A stretch of 53,751 bases of DNA from Cohnella lupini. GTDB lineage: Bacteria; Bacillota; Bacilli; Paenibacillales; Paenibacillaceae. The notes beneath the pieces are model-generated. The model saw only the letters and a program-made list of their open reading frames with translations, was not told where the DNA came from and did no database searches. Shown here piece after piece: positions 25,555 through 34,410 of this stretch. The DNA lies in the NCBI RefSeq assembly GCF_003386205.1, contig NZ_QRDY01000026.1, forward strand, positions 1-53,751, written 5' to 3'. Both the position numbers and the translations under genes were made by a program. The number at the start of each line of letters is the position of its first letter. Within the stretch, counting starts at the first letter, position 1.

Positions 25555-26354
25555 AGATGATCAAATGGATCGGCTTGGCCGTCGTCTCTCTGCTGTCGCT
25601 GTTTCCTTTCTACATCATGATCGTCATGAGCACTCACTATAATGAAGACTTATTCAAGGGCATTCCCATTTGGCCTGGCGATCATTTGATGGCAAACTTA
25701 CGAACGGTATTGGCAGCCGATTTCGGGCGAGTATACTCGAACAGCTTGATCGTATCCGTCGCATCCGTCGTCCTTGCTACCCTAACCAGCACGTTGATCG
25801 GCTATGCGGTGGCGAAGTTCGAGTTCCACGGGCGCAGATGGCTGCAAACGTTCGTCGTACTCACGATGATGGTGCCGACGCAGGTCGGATTGATCGGGTA
25901 CATTATCGAAATGAGGAACATAGGCGTAGGCAACACGCTATGGCCGGTCATCCTCATATGGGGGGCATTCCCGTTCGGAGCTTTCTTCATGATCCAGTTC
26001 ATGAGGGACGCGATTCCGAACGACTTGATCGAATGCGCGCGCATCGACGGCTGCTCCGAGCCCGGAATCTTCTTCCGCATCGTGCTGCCGATCGTCAAGC
26101 CGGGTCTGGCTACGCTAGCGACCCTAGTATTTCTCTGGTCGTGGAATAACTACCTTCTACCGCTGGTTACGATCAATAAGTCGGAATGGTACACGTTACC
26201 CGTGTTCATTTCGAACCTCGGCATTGTGCATCGGACCGATTACGCTGCCCGGATGGCGGCTCTGACGATGACGACAGTGCCGGTGCTACTGCTGTTCGTG
26301 CTCGGGTCGAGGACGTTCATGAAGGGACTGACCGCCGGAGCGGTCAAAGGTTGA
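25551..26354 (+). CDS. Sugar ABC transporter permease (MalG/UgpE type)
   Basis: A 267-residue membrane protein, the second permease of the importer. It has about six membrane segments and the EAA motif IECARIDGCSEPGIFFRIVLP at about residues 160-180. The start overlaps the upstream permease stop by four bases. It is followed by the GH2 enzyme gene after ~80 bases that contain a GC-rich hairpin near 26378-26400 with a short T tail, which may reduce read-through. Confidence 0.95.
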   Translation: MKMIKWIGLAVVSLLSLFPFYIMIVMSTHYNEDLFKGIPIWPGDHLMANLRTVLAADFGRVYSNSLIVSVASVVLATLTSTLIGYAVAKFEFHGRRWLQTFVVLTMMVPTQVGLIGYIIEMRNIGVGNTLWPVILIWGAFPFGAFFMIQFMRDAIPNDLIECARIDGCSEPGIFFRIVLPIVKPGLATLATLVFLWSWNNYLLPLVTINKSEWYTLPVFISNLGIVHRTDYAARMAALTMTTVPVLLLFVLGSRTFMKGLTAGAVKG

Positions 26355-26436
26355 GGTTGAATTTGATGGGTTGCGAGGCCGTCCGGATCGGGCGGTCTTT
26401 GCTTCGACTAGAGGTCGAGAAAGGACGGTTGCGGAG

Positions 26437-29268
26437 ATGGGAAGACAGGAAATCATGCTAGACGGGCAATGGCAATTCGTATTGGATCCGGAAGACCGTT
26501 TCTCGGATACGCCGCCGGATGCCGAGCTCTTTACGGCGGCGATTCGGGTGCCCGGGTCCTGGGAGGAGCAGGGATTCGGCGAGGAGCCGCCGATGCTGCA
26601 GATCGATACATGGACCAAGATTCGGGAGTATGTCGGCGCCGGGTGGTATCGCAGAGAAGTACGAGTAGAGCTTGGCAATGAATCGAACGAATGGCAATTG
26701 GTGCTGTCGGGCGCGCGCTGGTCGACGGACGTTTGGGTGAACGGGGTTCATGTCGGACGGCAGTTGAGCTTGTCCGTCGCTCACGTCCATGATGTGGGAG
26801 GCGCACTGATTGAAGGGGATAACGAGTTTCTTGTTAGAGTGGACAATCGGATGCTGCTTCCGCTGGAGGACAGCCATATTCATACGCGGCATACGGCCAC
26901 CAATTGGGGCGGCATTACCGGCGGCGCGCGTCTGGAGAAGCTTCCCGCCATACGAATAGGCAGCATCGCCTTAACGCCCGATCTTAAGGGGCGCGCCTTT
27001 CATTGTCGGATAAGCGCCGTAGGCGACGTCTTGCAAACGGAGGCTGCCGGAGTAGAGTATAGGATCCGAGTGAGGTTCAAGTCCCCGGATGGAAATGTTT
27101 TCGAAACGGAGACTCCTTGTTCGAACGGGGCGGGGAGTCTGATCTGCGCTCTTGGGGACGAACCGGTATTGTGGTCGGACAACGATCCGCGGCTGTATGA
27201 GGCGGAGATCTTATTGCTGCGAGACAGCGCGATAATCGACCGCGTTGTTCGTCGAACCGGCTTTCGCTTGTTCGAAGGATCGGGACAGCAAATATGCCTA
27301 AACGAGCGTCCGGTGTTCCTGCGCGGATACGTCGATTGCTGCGTGTTCCCGCTTACCGGATACCCGGTTTGGGAAAAGGATCATTACGAGAGACAGTTCC
27401 GCATTGCAAAGTCATATGGCTTCAATCATGTCCGGCTGCATGGCTGGAACGCTCCCGAGCCGTTCTGGGAGGCGGCGGACGAAGCGGGCATGCTCGTTCA
27501 GACCGAGCTGCCGCACTGGTCCGCGTTCTATCAGCCGCGAGGCGCTCAACCTCTCAAGGAAGCGGATGCCTTCTTCGAAGCCGAGCTCTTGCGCATCTAC
27601 GAGAGGTTGAACGCTCACCCCTCCTTCGTTATGTTTTCCATGGGAAACGAGCTGATCGAGGACAACGGCCACGAAAGGTTAAACGAGCTTGTCCGGCTGG
27701 CTCGCAGCCTGGATGGGACAAGGCTTGTCACGGACAATACCGGCTTCGGCCAGTTGCCGGAGCAAGACCGCGAAGGGGATTTCTTCATTCATTCCTTTAA
27801 CTGGCATAAGCCGTTGCGCACGGAAGAGATTGCTATGCCGGCGACGAATCGGAATTTCTCGGCCGTTACGCGGTTGTCCGGCAAGCCGGTCATCGGGCAC
27901 GAGCATGCGCAGTTCTCGATGTATGTTCGTCCGCAGGAGAAGGTGAAGTATACCGGCGTGCTAAGGCCGACATGGCTGGAGACCGTCGAAGAGACGCTGG
28001 CGGAAAAAGGCTTGGACAAACGCATCGATCAATTGATCGATGCGACCGGCGTGCATCAGACCCGTTCCTTGAAGGAAGCGATGGAGCGGGTTCGGCGAAC
28101 TCCCGGTGCGGCTGGCGTACAGCTGCTGGATATTCGCGATTTCCCCGGGCAAGGCCATGCGACAACCGGCTTACTGGACGTGTTCTGGGACAGCAAGGGA
28201 ATCATAACGCCGGAACGGGTGCTCGATTTCAACGCGCCGACCGTGCTGCTGATGTCATGCCAGGGGAGGACTTTATTCGCCGGAGAAGCGACGGATATCC
28301 GATTGATGGTTTCGCATTACGGCCGGGAGGACATGCTGTCCGGACGTATCGGTTGGCGGTTGCGAAACGGGTACGACACTCTCGCGGAAGGCGAGTTGCG
28401 CTTAGAAGGTATTGCCAGAGGCGAGGTAGAGGAGGCGGGGACAGTCCGCGTCTGCGCGCCTGCCGGGGCGACGGCTCAAGCAATTGTGCTAGAGGCGTGG
28501 TTCGAGGATCCGGACGGCGTAGAGTTGGCGGCCGGTCCGCGGTCGATCCGTAACGAGTGGACTTTCTGGTCGTTCCCGGTCGTTGGGCGTTACGATCAAG
28601 CTTCGTCGGTGTGGAGCGGCGTCCCGGCGATGAAGACCGCATTGTACGGGGCGACGGTCGAGCCGAACAGTCGCTTCGATCCTTTTGTTGATCCGCGAGA
28701 GCGGGGGGTCAAGCTGGCGATCGTCGAGCGGTTGACGACCAACGTGCTCCAGTATATGGCGAATGGCGGTCATGTCTGGCTGTTCGCCGGGGGGAGCGAA
28801 ACGTACGATGCCGTTGCGACCAAATACTTGCCGGTATTCTGGAATTACCTAATGTTCTCCGAGCAGGTCGGCGGCACGATGGGCGCCATCGTCCATCCGC
28901 ATCCGGCGCTGGGTCAGTTCCCTCACGACGGAAAGTCCGATTGGCAATGGTACCATCTGTTCAACGGTTCGCCGGCAATCAGTCTGGATGCCGTCCCGGG
29001 CGTCGAGCCCATCATTGAAGTCATAGACAATTTCAATCGCGCAAAGAAGCTGACGTATATGTTCGAAGCGAACGTCGGGCGCGGGAAACTGTTCGTGACG
29101 AGCCTTGCGCTAAGAGAACCGGACGATTGGAAACGCCCCGAGAGCGCCTATTTGTTCGGCGAAATCCTGAACTATCTGTTAAGCGACGCATTCCGTCCCG
29201 CCGGTACGATGACGGTCGGACAAACGCTCGGCCTGTTCCGCCTTCGCGGCATCCATTCCTTTTTATAA
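26437..29268 (+). CDS. Glycoside hydrolase family 2 enzyme (beta-galactosidase/glucuronidase type)
   Basis: A 943-residue protein without signal peptide, probably cytoplasmic. ATG 26437 is the likely start; an in-frame TTG at 26371 is less well placed. The N-terminal sugar-binding jelly roll (IMLDGQWQFVLDPEDR, VPGSWEEQG, GAGWYRREV, WVNGVHVGR) and an Ig-like domain precede the TIM barrel (LNERPVFLRGYVDC, NHVRLHGWNAPEPFWEAADEAGMLV). Probable acid/base is E405 in MGNEL and probable nucleophile E489 in GHEHAQF. An extra C-terminal part (~730-943) includes NGGHVWLFAGG. The exact sugar specificity is not predictable. It likely splits the oligosaccharide brought in by the adjacent importer. Confidence 0.9.
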   Translation: MGRQEIMLDGQWQFVLDPEDRFSDTPPDAELFTAAIRVPGSWEEQGFGEEPPMLQIDTWTKIREYVGAGWYRREVRVELGNESNEWQLVLSGARWSTDVWVNGVHVGRQLSLSVAHVHDVGGALIEGDNEFLVRVDNRMLLPLEDSHIHTRHTATNWGGITGGARLEKLPAIRIGSIALTPDLKGRAFHCRISAVGDVLQTEAAGVEYRIRVRFKSPDGNVFETETPCSNGAGSLICALGDEPVLWSDNDPRLYEAEILLLRDSAIIDRVVRRTGFRLFEGSGQQICLNERPVFLRGYVDCCVFPLTGYPVWEKDHYERQFRIAKSYGFNHVRLHGWNAPEPFWEAADEAGMLVQTELPHWSAFYQPRGAQPLKEADAFFEAELLRIYERLNAHPSFVMFSMGNELIEDNGHERLNELVRLARSLDGTRLVTDNTGFGQLPEQDREGDFFIHSFNWHKPLRTEEIAMPATNRNFSAVTRLSGKPVIGHEHAQFSMYVRPQEKVKYTGVLRPTWLETVEETLAEKGLDKRIDQLIDATGVHQTRSLKEAMERVRRTPGAAGVQLLDIRDFPGQGHATTGLLDVFWDSKGIITPERVLDFNAPTVLLMSCQGRTLFAGEATDIRLMVSHYGREDMLSGRIGWRLRNGYDTLAEGELRLEGIARGEVEEAGTVRVCAPAGATAQAIVLEAWFEDPDGVELAAGPRSIRNEWTFWSFPVVGRYDQASSVWSGVPAMKTALYGATVEPNSRFDPFVDPRERGVKLAIVERLTTNVLQYMANGGHVWLFAGGSETYDAVATKYLPVFWNYLMFSEQVGGTMGAIVHPHPALGQFPHDGKSDWQWYHLFNGSPAISLDAVPGVEPIIEVIDNFNRAKKLTYMFEANVGRGKLFVTSLALREPDDWKRPESAYLFGEILNYLLSDAFRPAGTMTVGQTLGLFRLRGIHSFL

Positions 29269-29334
29269 TGGCTGAGGAGGGTTCTGCGGAGCCCTCTTCT
29301 TCGTATTCGCGCTTTGATGGAATCCAAAAACAAA

Positions 29335-29360
29335 AAGAACCGCGCAACAGCGCGGTTCTT
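29335..29360 (-). terminator. tRNA-Arg terminator
   Basis: On the minus strand, AAGAACCGCGC and GCGCGGTTCTT form a perfect 11-bp stem with a 4-base loop, followed by TTTTTG. It ends the tRNA-Arg transcript. A weaker hairpin at 29274-29300 (AGGAGGG/CCCTCTT) may end the GH2 transcript on the plus strand. Confidence 0.88.
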
Positions 29361-29374
29361 CAACATTTTAAGTA

Positions 29375-29450
29375 TGGCGGCCCCGACAGGAATTGAACCT
29401 GTGACCTGCGGTTTAGGAAACCGTCGCTCTATCCGCTGAGCTACGGAGCC
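29375..29450 (-). tRNA. tRNA-Arg (anticodon CCU)
   Basis: A 76-nt tRNA on the minus strand with encoded CCA. The acceptor stem GGCTCCG pairs with CGGGGCC with one G-U pair. The anticodon loop TTCCTAA gives CCT, reading AGG. D-arm and T-arm (GGTTCAATTCC) are normal. Confidence 0.96.
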
Positions 29451-29462
29451 ACAATGGTTTTC

Positions 29463-29490
29463 ATTATAACACAAAGAGCCGCGCAAACAA
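29463..29490 (-). promoter_or_regulatory. Promoter of tRNA-Arg
   Basis: On the minus strand, TTGTTT (29490-29485), a 16-base spacer and consensus TATAAT (29468-29463) lie just upstream of the tRNA. The region is shared with the divergent LacI-type gene. Confidence 0.55.
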
Positions 29491-29557
29491 TAGAATCCCG
29501 CCAAACATTGTGATAACATCAGAATGTATTTGCGCAATCAAGCGGGGTGGGTGCTAC

Positions 29558-30565
29558 GTGGCTACGAAAATAAGGGATGTCGCCAAAGCGGCCGGAGTCT
29601 CCGTCGCGACCGTATCCAAGGTGCTGAACGGGTATACGACGGTGAACGAGAATACCAAAGAGAGAGTCCTGCAATTCGTTAAGGACATGCAATTTTACCC
29701 GAATTCCGCGGCGCGTTCGTTAGTCGGACGTCGATCCATGACGATCGGAATTTTCCTGACGACGAGCCTGGCGCATCCGTTCTTCAACCAAATCTTGTCC
29801 GGGATGGAACAAGCCTTGAAATCCAAGGGCTATGACTTAATTTACTTGGCGCAGTTCTCTAGGAGCAAGGATTATAGCTTCGTACGTCATTGCCAGAGCC
29901 GCAATGCGGAAGGAGTCGTCGTCTTCGGCTTCCAGCGAGAGGAAATGAATTTCGACGAACTGATCCGGTCCGGCATTCCCACGGTATTCATCGACCTGGA
30001 TGTTAAGCAAGGACGCGCCGGCTACATCAGTTCGGATAACGAAGCGGCAACGGAGAGAACCGTTCAATATTTAATCGGACTTCATCATCATAAAATTTCC
30101 TTCTTATCCGGCGACAAAGAGGCGTACGCAAGCAAGCAACGGCTGCAAGGATATCGGATCGGCCTGGAACGGGCCAATATTCCTTATCGCGAGGACTATA
30201 TCGCGGATGGGGATTTCACGAGGGAAACGGGATATCTGGCCATGAAGACTCTATTAGCTCTCCCGGAGCCTCCGACGGCCGTTATCTGCTGTTCGGACTT
30301 AAGCGCCGTCGGAGCTTTGGACGCGATTCATGATGCGGGATTATCCGTACCCGAGGATATCTCGGTTATCGGATTCGACGATATCGAGATCGCGAGCGTG
30401 ATCAGGCCTGCTCTGACGACGGTTCGCCAGAATATGACGATGATCGGCCGAAGGTCGATAGAGCTTCTCGACGAGCTCATTAACGACGACGCGCTTCCGC
30501 CACCGGAAGAGATCGTGCCGACGGAGCTGGTTATTCGCGGCACGAGCGCGATCGCGAAGCGATGA
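29558..30565 (+). CDS. LacI-family transcriptional regulator
   Basis: A 335-residue repressor. GTG 29558 follows GGGGTGGG and puts the HTH right at the N-terminus (ATKIRDVAKAAGVSVATVSKVLNG), so the in-frame extension upstream is rejected. The hinge (NSAARSLVGRRSMTIGIF) and a periplasmic-binding-like effector domain (~60-335) are normal. The effector is probably a sugar. The nearest candidate target is the GH2/importer cluster upstream, but that cluster already has a YesN-type regulator, so the target is uncertain. A hairpin terminator follows. Confidence 0.93.
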   Translation: MATKIRDVAKAAGVSVATVSKVLNGYTTVNENTKERVLQFVKDMQFYPNSAARSLVGRRSMTIGIFLTTSLAHPFFNQILSGMEQALKSKGYDLIYLAQFSRSKDYSFVRHCQSRNAEGVVVFGFQREEMNFDELIRSGIPTVFIDLDVKQGRAGYISSDNEAATERTVQYLIGLHHHKISFLSGDKEAYASKQRLQGYRIGLERANIPYREDYIADGDFTRETGYLAMKTLLALPEPPTAVICCSDLSAVGALDAIHDAGLSVPEDISVIGFDDIEIASVIRPALTTVRQNMTMIGRRSIELLDELINDDALPPPEEIVPTELVIRGTSAIAKR

Positions 30566-30575
30566 AGACGACGAG

Positions 30576-30625
30576 AAGGGAGATCCCCAAGCCGACAAGC
30601 GGCTAGCGTTTCTCCCTTTAATTTT
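30576..30625 (+). terminator. Terminator after the LacI-type gene
   Basis: AAGGGAGA (30576-30583) pairs with TCTCCCTT (30611-30618), and an inner AGCCG/CGGCT stem lies between; an AT-rich tail with TTTT follows. The branched form makes it less standard. Confidence 0.5.
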
Positions 30626-30649
30626 CGGTTTGCGTCTAGACTATACAAA

Positions 30650-31008
30650 CCCAACCCCAGCGATTCCGCGCCATTGTCGGATTTTCCGACCATAACAAAC
30701 CCGACCTTACGCGATGCCGCTGCCATAGTCGGCAATTCCGACTATAACAAGCCCAAACCCACGCGATGCCGCTGCCATAGTCGGCAATTCCGACCATAAC
30801 AAGCACCAACCCACGCGATGCCGCTGCCATAGTCGGCAATTCCGACTATAACAAGCCCAAACCCACGCGATGCCGCGCCATAGTCGGTAATTCCGACCAT
30901 AACAAAAACCCCAACCCACGCGATTCCGCACCATAGTCGGCAGATCCGACCATAACAAACCCAAACCCACGCGATGCCGCGCCATAGTCGGATTTTCCGA
31001 CTATGGCA
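30650..31008 (+). repeat. Tandem array of seven ~52-bp units with inverted repeats
   Basis: Seven head-to-tail units of about 51-53 bp fill the gap between the convergent LacI-type and permease genes. Each unit has ACGCGATGCCGC, then an inverted repeat of the form ATAGTCGG-N5-CCGACTAT, then ATAACAA-CCC-AACCC. The arms are well conserved while the 5-base centre varies (CAATT, TAATT, CAGAT, ATTTT). The last unit is a perfect 11-bp palindrome GCCATAGTCGG/CCGACTATGGC. There are no unique spacers, so this is not a CRISPR array. Open frames in it are periodic artefacts. Confidence 0.9.
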
Positions 31009-31066
31009 CGTAGGATAACGGACTACGACCACTGTTTCCTTGAACGCCGTCAGGCGCTCTCCTTGT

Positions 31067-33604
31067 TTAAGCTTCTTCCCGCAATTCCTCGAGCAAATTC
31101 GCCTTTGCCATCCGTCTTAGCGGCGTTTGCACGGAAAGCAGCCCGACAAGCATAGCAATACCGCAAGCGATCAGCGATGCCTCCCACGGGAAATCGAAAG
31201 GAAACCCCCGTACGTAATTTAACCGTTTGTACAGAAAGTAGCTTAGCCCAAGGCCGAGTAGGATACCCCAGAAGCTTCCGATGACCCCGAACCATACGCC
31301 CTCCGCAGAGGCCATCCGCCGTATCTGTCCCATAGTCATGCCCACGGCCTGCAGTAAGCCGATCTCTTTGCGTCTAAGGAGTAGGTTGGTCTGAACCGTG
31401 TTGATAATATTCAAGCTTCCGATTACGCCAATGATGGATAAGAAGCTGTAGACGAAGATCTTCATCTGGAGATTGTAATTGCGAGTTTCCTTCTGTTCTG
31501 CCGCAATATCCACGAGACGACTACCGGGTATTGTTCGGGCGATCTGTTCGAGCTCTTGTTTTATCGGGCCTGAATTCGCACCATCCTCGATCGCGATATC
31601 CAGTCCAAGTCTCGCGGTTCCGTAAGCTTTCGTATAAACGGATTGCGAATCGGCGGTCACGAGCTTGGCGAAGGTCGGTTTCGTAGCGATTACAACCAAA
31701 GTATTTTCTTGATAAGGCGATTCGAATGGAGATTGCTTGAGTATTCCGGCAACCGTAACCTCGCGAAGCTGTCGAGCCGTTGGCGATGCGGAGTATTCGC
31801 CCATGACGGTCAGCTTGTCACCGACCTTGTAGCGAGTAATAGGCATAAGTTCTCTTTTATCGTCTACCGTCATCGGTTTGACCGTCTGCACGAGGATCAC
31901 TCCATCGCCTTCGGCTAGCTTCATGGGGTCTACGGTGCCCGACTGCAGGTATTTGGCCGCTTCCTTAAGCCTTGCCGTATCGTACAAATACATATCGGAG
32001 TAAACCGTATTCCTATCGTTAATCCGTTCGAATGAATTGCCCGTCTTCTGCACGTAATCCTTATTCAATTTCTCGTCGGGCACTAAGACTTGATAGTTAA
32101 GCTTCTGATAATTTCCATAAACCCTGTATACCCCTGGAAGCTCTCCAAGCTGCCGCATTACATTGTCCGAGACGACATCGGATAATTGCGGAGAACTACC
32201 GTCTTCCTCAATGGAGGAGTTGGATAGCAATTGAAACGCGAGACGGTCATTTTCGTTCGTCGTTGTCGTCATAGTCAAGGATTGCTGGGTAAAATAATGA
32301 AATACGACAAACAGAGTGACGCTGATGACGATAGAGAAGGTCGTAATCCGGAACTTAGCCCGATTCCGGCGAATGTTATTCGAGGCCATCCGACCTTCAA
32401 TGCCCATTAGGCTAAGGAGCGATGGAGTACGAACGTGTCTAAAGGACTCTCTTACAATGCTGCCGGCGCCTTTAACGGCTTCGACCGGCGATACGCTGGA
32501 AGCTTTACGGGCCGGGAGCCAAGCCGCTAGATATACGGCGGCGAATCCGATGATGAAGCTTCCGCCCATGATCCACCAGTGGAATGTTAGCTCGAATGAG
32601 TCCATCGTCATGATTTTCATCCCGTTTTGGGTCATAATCGATAGCGTGAACCATAAGCCGAACCATCCGACTAACAAGCCGAGCGGCACGCCGATAGCGG
32701 ACAGTACGGTTGCTTCGCGAAACACGATGCTGCGGATTTGACCCGGCGAGGCGCCGATCGTTCGCAGCAGACCGAACTGTCTGATTCTCTCGAGAACGGC
32801 TATGTGAAAGGCGTTGTATATGACGGCTACGGTCGAGAGAACTACAAGTCCGACTAACGTACTGAATATAATCATAAGCGTGCTGTTTAATCGGCTGTCG
32901 CCCGACTCTCCCATAAAAATCAACAGATCATCGTTAGTAAAGAAGCTTGGATTAAGCTTCTTGAAGCTTTCGATTTGTTGGTTAATATCGACCCCCGGCT
33001 TCAGGGTGAGAAGCAATTGCGTACCGGAATCCAACGCGATATCGGACGAATCGGAGAACGCGTACGCCTTGGACGAACCGTTGGTTTGGCTTGTCTGTTG
33101 ATTGTTCAGAACGCCTACGATCCGATAGGAGCGCGTAGTTCCGTCCGTATCCTTCAATTCCGCTACTCCGTTCAGCTTGGGGGTACCCGGAAGCCGATCG
33201 AGTATCCACTGCTCGACGACAATCTCGTCCTTGGCCGTAGGCATCCGCCCATCCTGAAGGTGAATGGGGAGAAGCCGAAATCCGTCTTTGTCCGTCTTAT
33301 CGATCGTAATGGAATAATCGTCCTGCAGCGGAATTTCGCCGCCCTTGCGGTAGATGCCTAATTGATCGACAAGGATGTGCTTCTCCAGCTTCGCGTAGAG
33401 ATCGGGACTGGACTCGGTATAACCGAAATAGAAGGAGCCGTCGTTATATTTGGCGTTAAGAATGACATTGTCCTTTAACGCCTGTCCCATCGTTCCCAGT
33501 GCGCTGATCAAAGCCACGGATAGCAGGATACCGACGATGGTTAAAATAGATTTCCTTCGTTGTTGCTTCAGATATCGTCCCGCCATTGCGCCATAGCTTT
33601 TCAT
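31067..33604 (-). CDS. ABC transporter permease with two FtsX domains
   Basis: An 845-residue membrane protein. A first helix at ~20-40 is followed by an extracellular MacB-type domain, an FtsX core (~240-370, three helices), a second extracellular domain starting after a helix at ~420, and a second FtsX core (~720-835). In Firmicutes such permeases work with a partner ATPase and a neighbouring two-component system in peptide-antibiotic sensing, export of amphipathic compounds or cell-envelope stress. Its start overlaps the ATPase stop by four bases (33601-33604), so the two are coupled. Confidence 0.92.
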   Translation of the reverse strand: MKSYGAMAGRYLKQQRRKSILTIVGILLSVALISALGTMGQALKDNVILNAKYNDGSFYFGYTESSPDLYAKLEKHILVDQLGIYRKGGEIPLQDDYSITIDKTDKDGFRLLPIHLQDGRMPTAKDEIVVEQWILDRLPGTPKLNGVAELKDTDGTTRSYRIVGVLNNQQTSQTNGSSKAYAFSDSSDIALDSGTQLLLTLKPGVDINQQIESFKKLNPSFFTNDDLLIFMGESGDSRLNSTLMIIFSTLVGLVVLSTVAVIYNAFHIAVLERIRQFGLLRTIGASPGQIRSIVFREATVLSAIGVPLGLLVGWFGLWFTLSIMTQNGMKIMTMDSFELTFHWWIMGGSFIIGFAAVYLAAWLPARKASSVSPVEAVKGAGSIVRESFRHVRTPSLLSLMGIEGRMASNNIRRNRAKFRITTFSIVISVTLFVVFHYFTQQSLTMTTTTNENDRLAFQLLSNSSIEEDGSSPQLSDVVSDNVMRQLGELPGVYRVYGNYQKLNYQVLVPDEKLNKDYVQKTGNSFERINDRNTVYSDMYLYDTARLKEAAKYLQSGTVDPMKLAEGDGVILVQTVKPMTVDDKRELMPITRYKVGDKLTVMGEYSASPTARQLREVTVAGILKQSPFESPYQENTLVVIATKPTFAKLVTADSQSVYTKAYGTARLGLDIAIEDGANSGPIKQELEQIARTIPGSRLVDIAAEQKETRNYNLQMKIFVYSFLSIIGVIGSLNIINTVQTNLLLRRKEIGLLQAVGMTMGQIRRMASAEGVWFGVIGSFWGILLGLGLSYFLYKRLNYVRGFPFDFPWEASLIACGIAMLVGLLSVQTPLRRMAKANLLEELREEA

Positions 33605-34293
33605 AGGCTTCTCCCGACGCTGCTCGAATCGCTAATGAGCAGGCCGTCCTGCAAAGTCAGGACGCGGTCAGCCTCCGCGGCGACGTTCATGTCGTGGGTG
33701 ATCACGACAACCGTTTGGTGGTACTGCCTTACGGCAAGCTTCAGCAGCTCGATGACTTCCTGCCCGTTCCGGGTATCAAGGTTACCGGTCGGCTCATCCG
33801 CCAGTACGATGGCGGGACGATAAGCCAGGGCACGCCCTATAGCCACTCTCTGTTGTTGTCCCCCTGATAGCTCGGAAGGCAAATGCTTGCGGCGATCTTG
33901 AAGTCCGAGCGTGTGGATAAGATCGTTGACGAACACCTTGTCGGGCTGGCGATGATCGAGGAGAAGCGGCAGTTGAATGTTCTCTTCAACGTTCAGAACG
34001 GGTATTAAGTTATACGATTGGAAAATAAAGCCGATTTTGCGACGGCGAAAGACTGCCCGTTCCTTCTCTTTGAGGCCATAAAGATCCTCCCCGTCTATGT
34101 GGACATATCCGTTAGTCGGTCTATCCAATCCTCCAAGCATATGAAGCAGCGTACTTTTCCCCGAGCCGCTTGCCCCGACCACGGCTACGAATTCCCCTTG
34201 CTTAATCGAGAAGGAAACGTCCTTCAAAGCGTCGACCCGAGTGCCGCCCTTGCCATATGATTTACTTAATCCATCTACGGATATTACGTTCAT
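33601..34293 (-). CDS. ABC transporter ATP-binding protein (MacB/LolD type)
   Basis: A 230-residue ATPase with Walker A GASGSGKST, Q-loop FQSYNLIPVLN, signature LSGGQQQRVAIGRAL, Walker B IVLADEP and H-loop THD. The signature and length match the LolD/MacB/BceA family that pairs with FtsX-type permeases. ATG at 34293 follows GGAGGA on the minus strand. A 117-base gap with a hairpin (TTGCCGG/CCGGCAA near 34327-34351) separates it from the kinase gene upstream. Confidence 0.96.
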   Translation of the reverse strand: MNVISVDGLSKSYGKGGTRVDALKDVSFSIKQGEFVAVVGASGSGKSTLLHMLGGLDRPTNGYVHIDGEDLYGLKEKERAVFRRRKIGFIFQSYNLIPVLNVEENIQLPLLLDHRQPDKVFVNDLIHTLGLQDRRKHLPSELSGGQQQRVAIGRALAYRPAIVLADEPTGNLDTRNGQEVIELLKLAVRQYHQTVVVITHDMNVAAEADRVLTLQDGLLISDSSSVGRSL

Positions 34294-34410
34294 CGATTGT
34301 TCATCCTCCGAATATGGGATTCGAATTTGCCGGCCGTGCGAGCCCCGGCAATTCTCCTAGCTACGAATCCAGTATATCGCGGCAATCTTACGGGCAAGGG
34401 GGGCGGAAGC

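Noticed and set aside
30636..31032. Several overlapping minus-strand frames rich in RLWRGIAWVWACY
   Set aside because: They are periodic artefacts of the ~52-bp array in three frames, without start signals.
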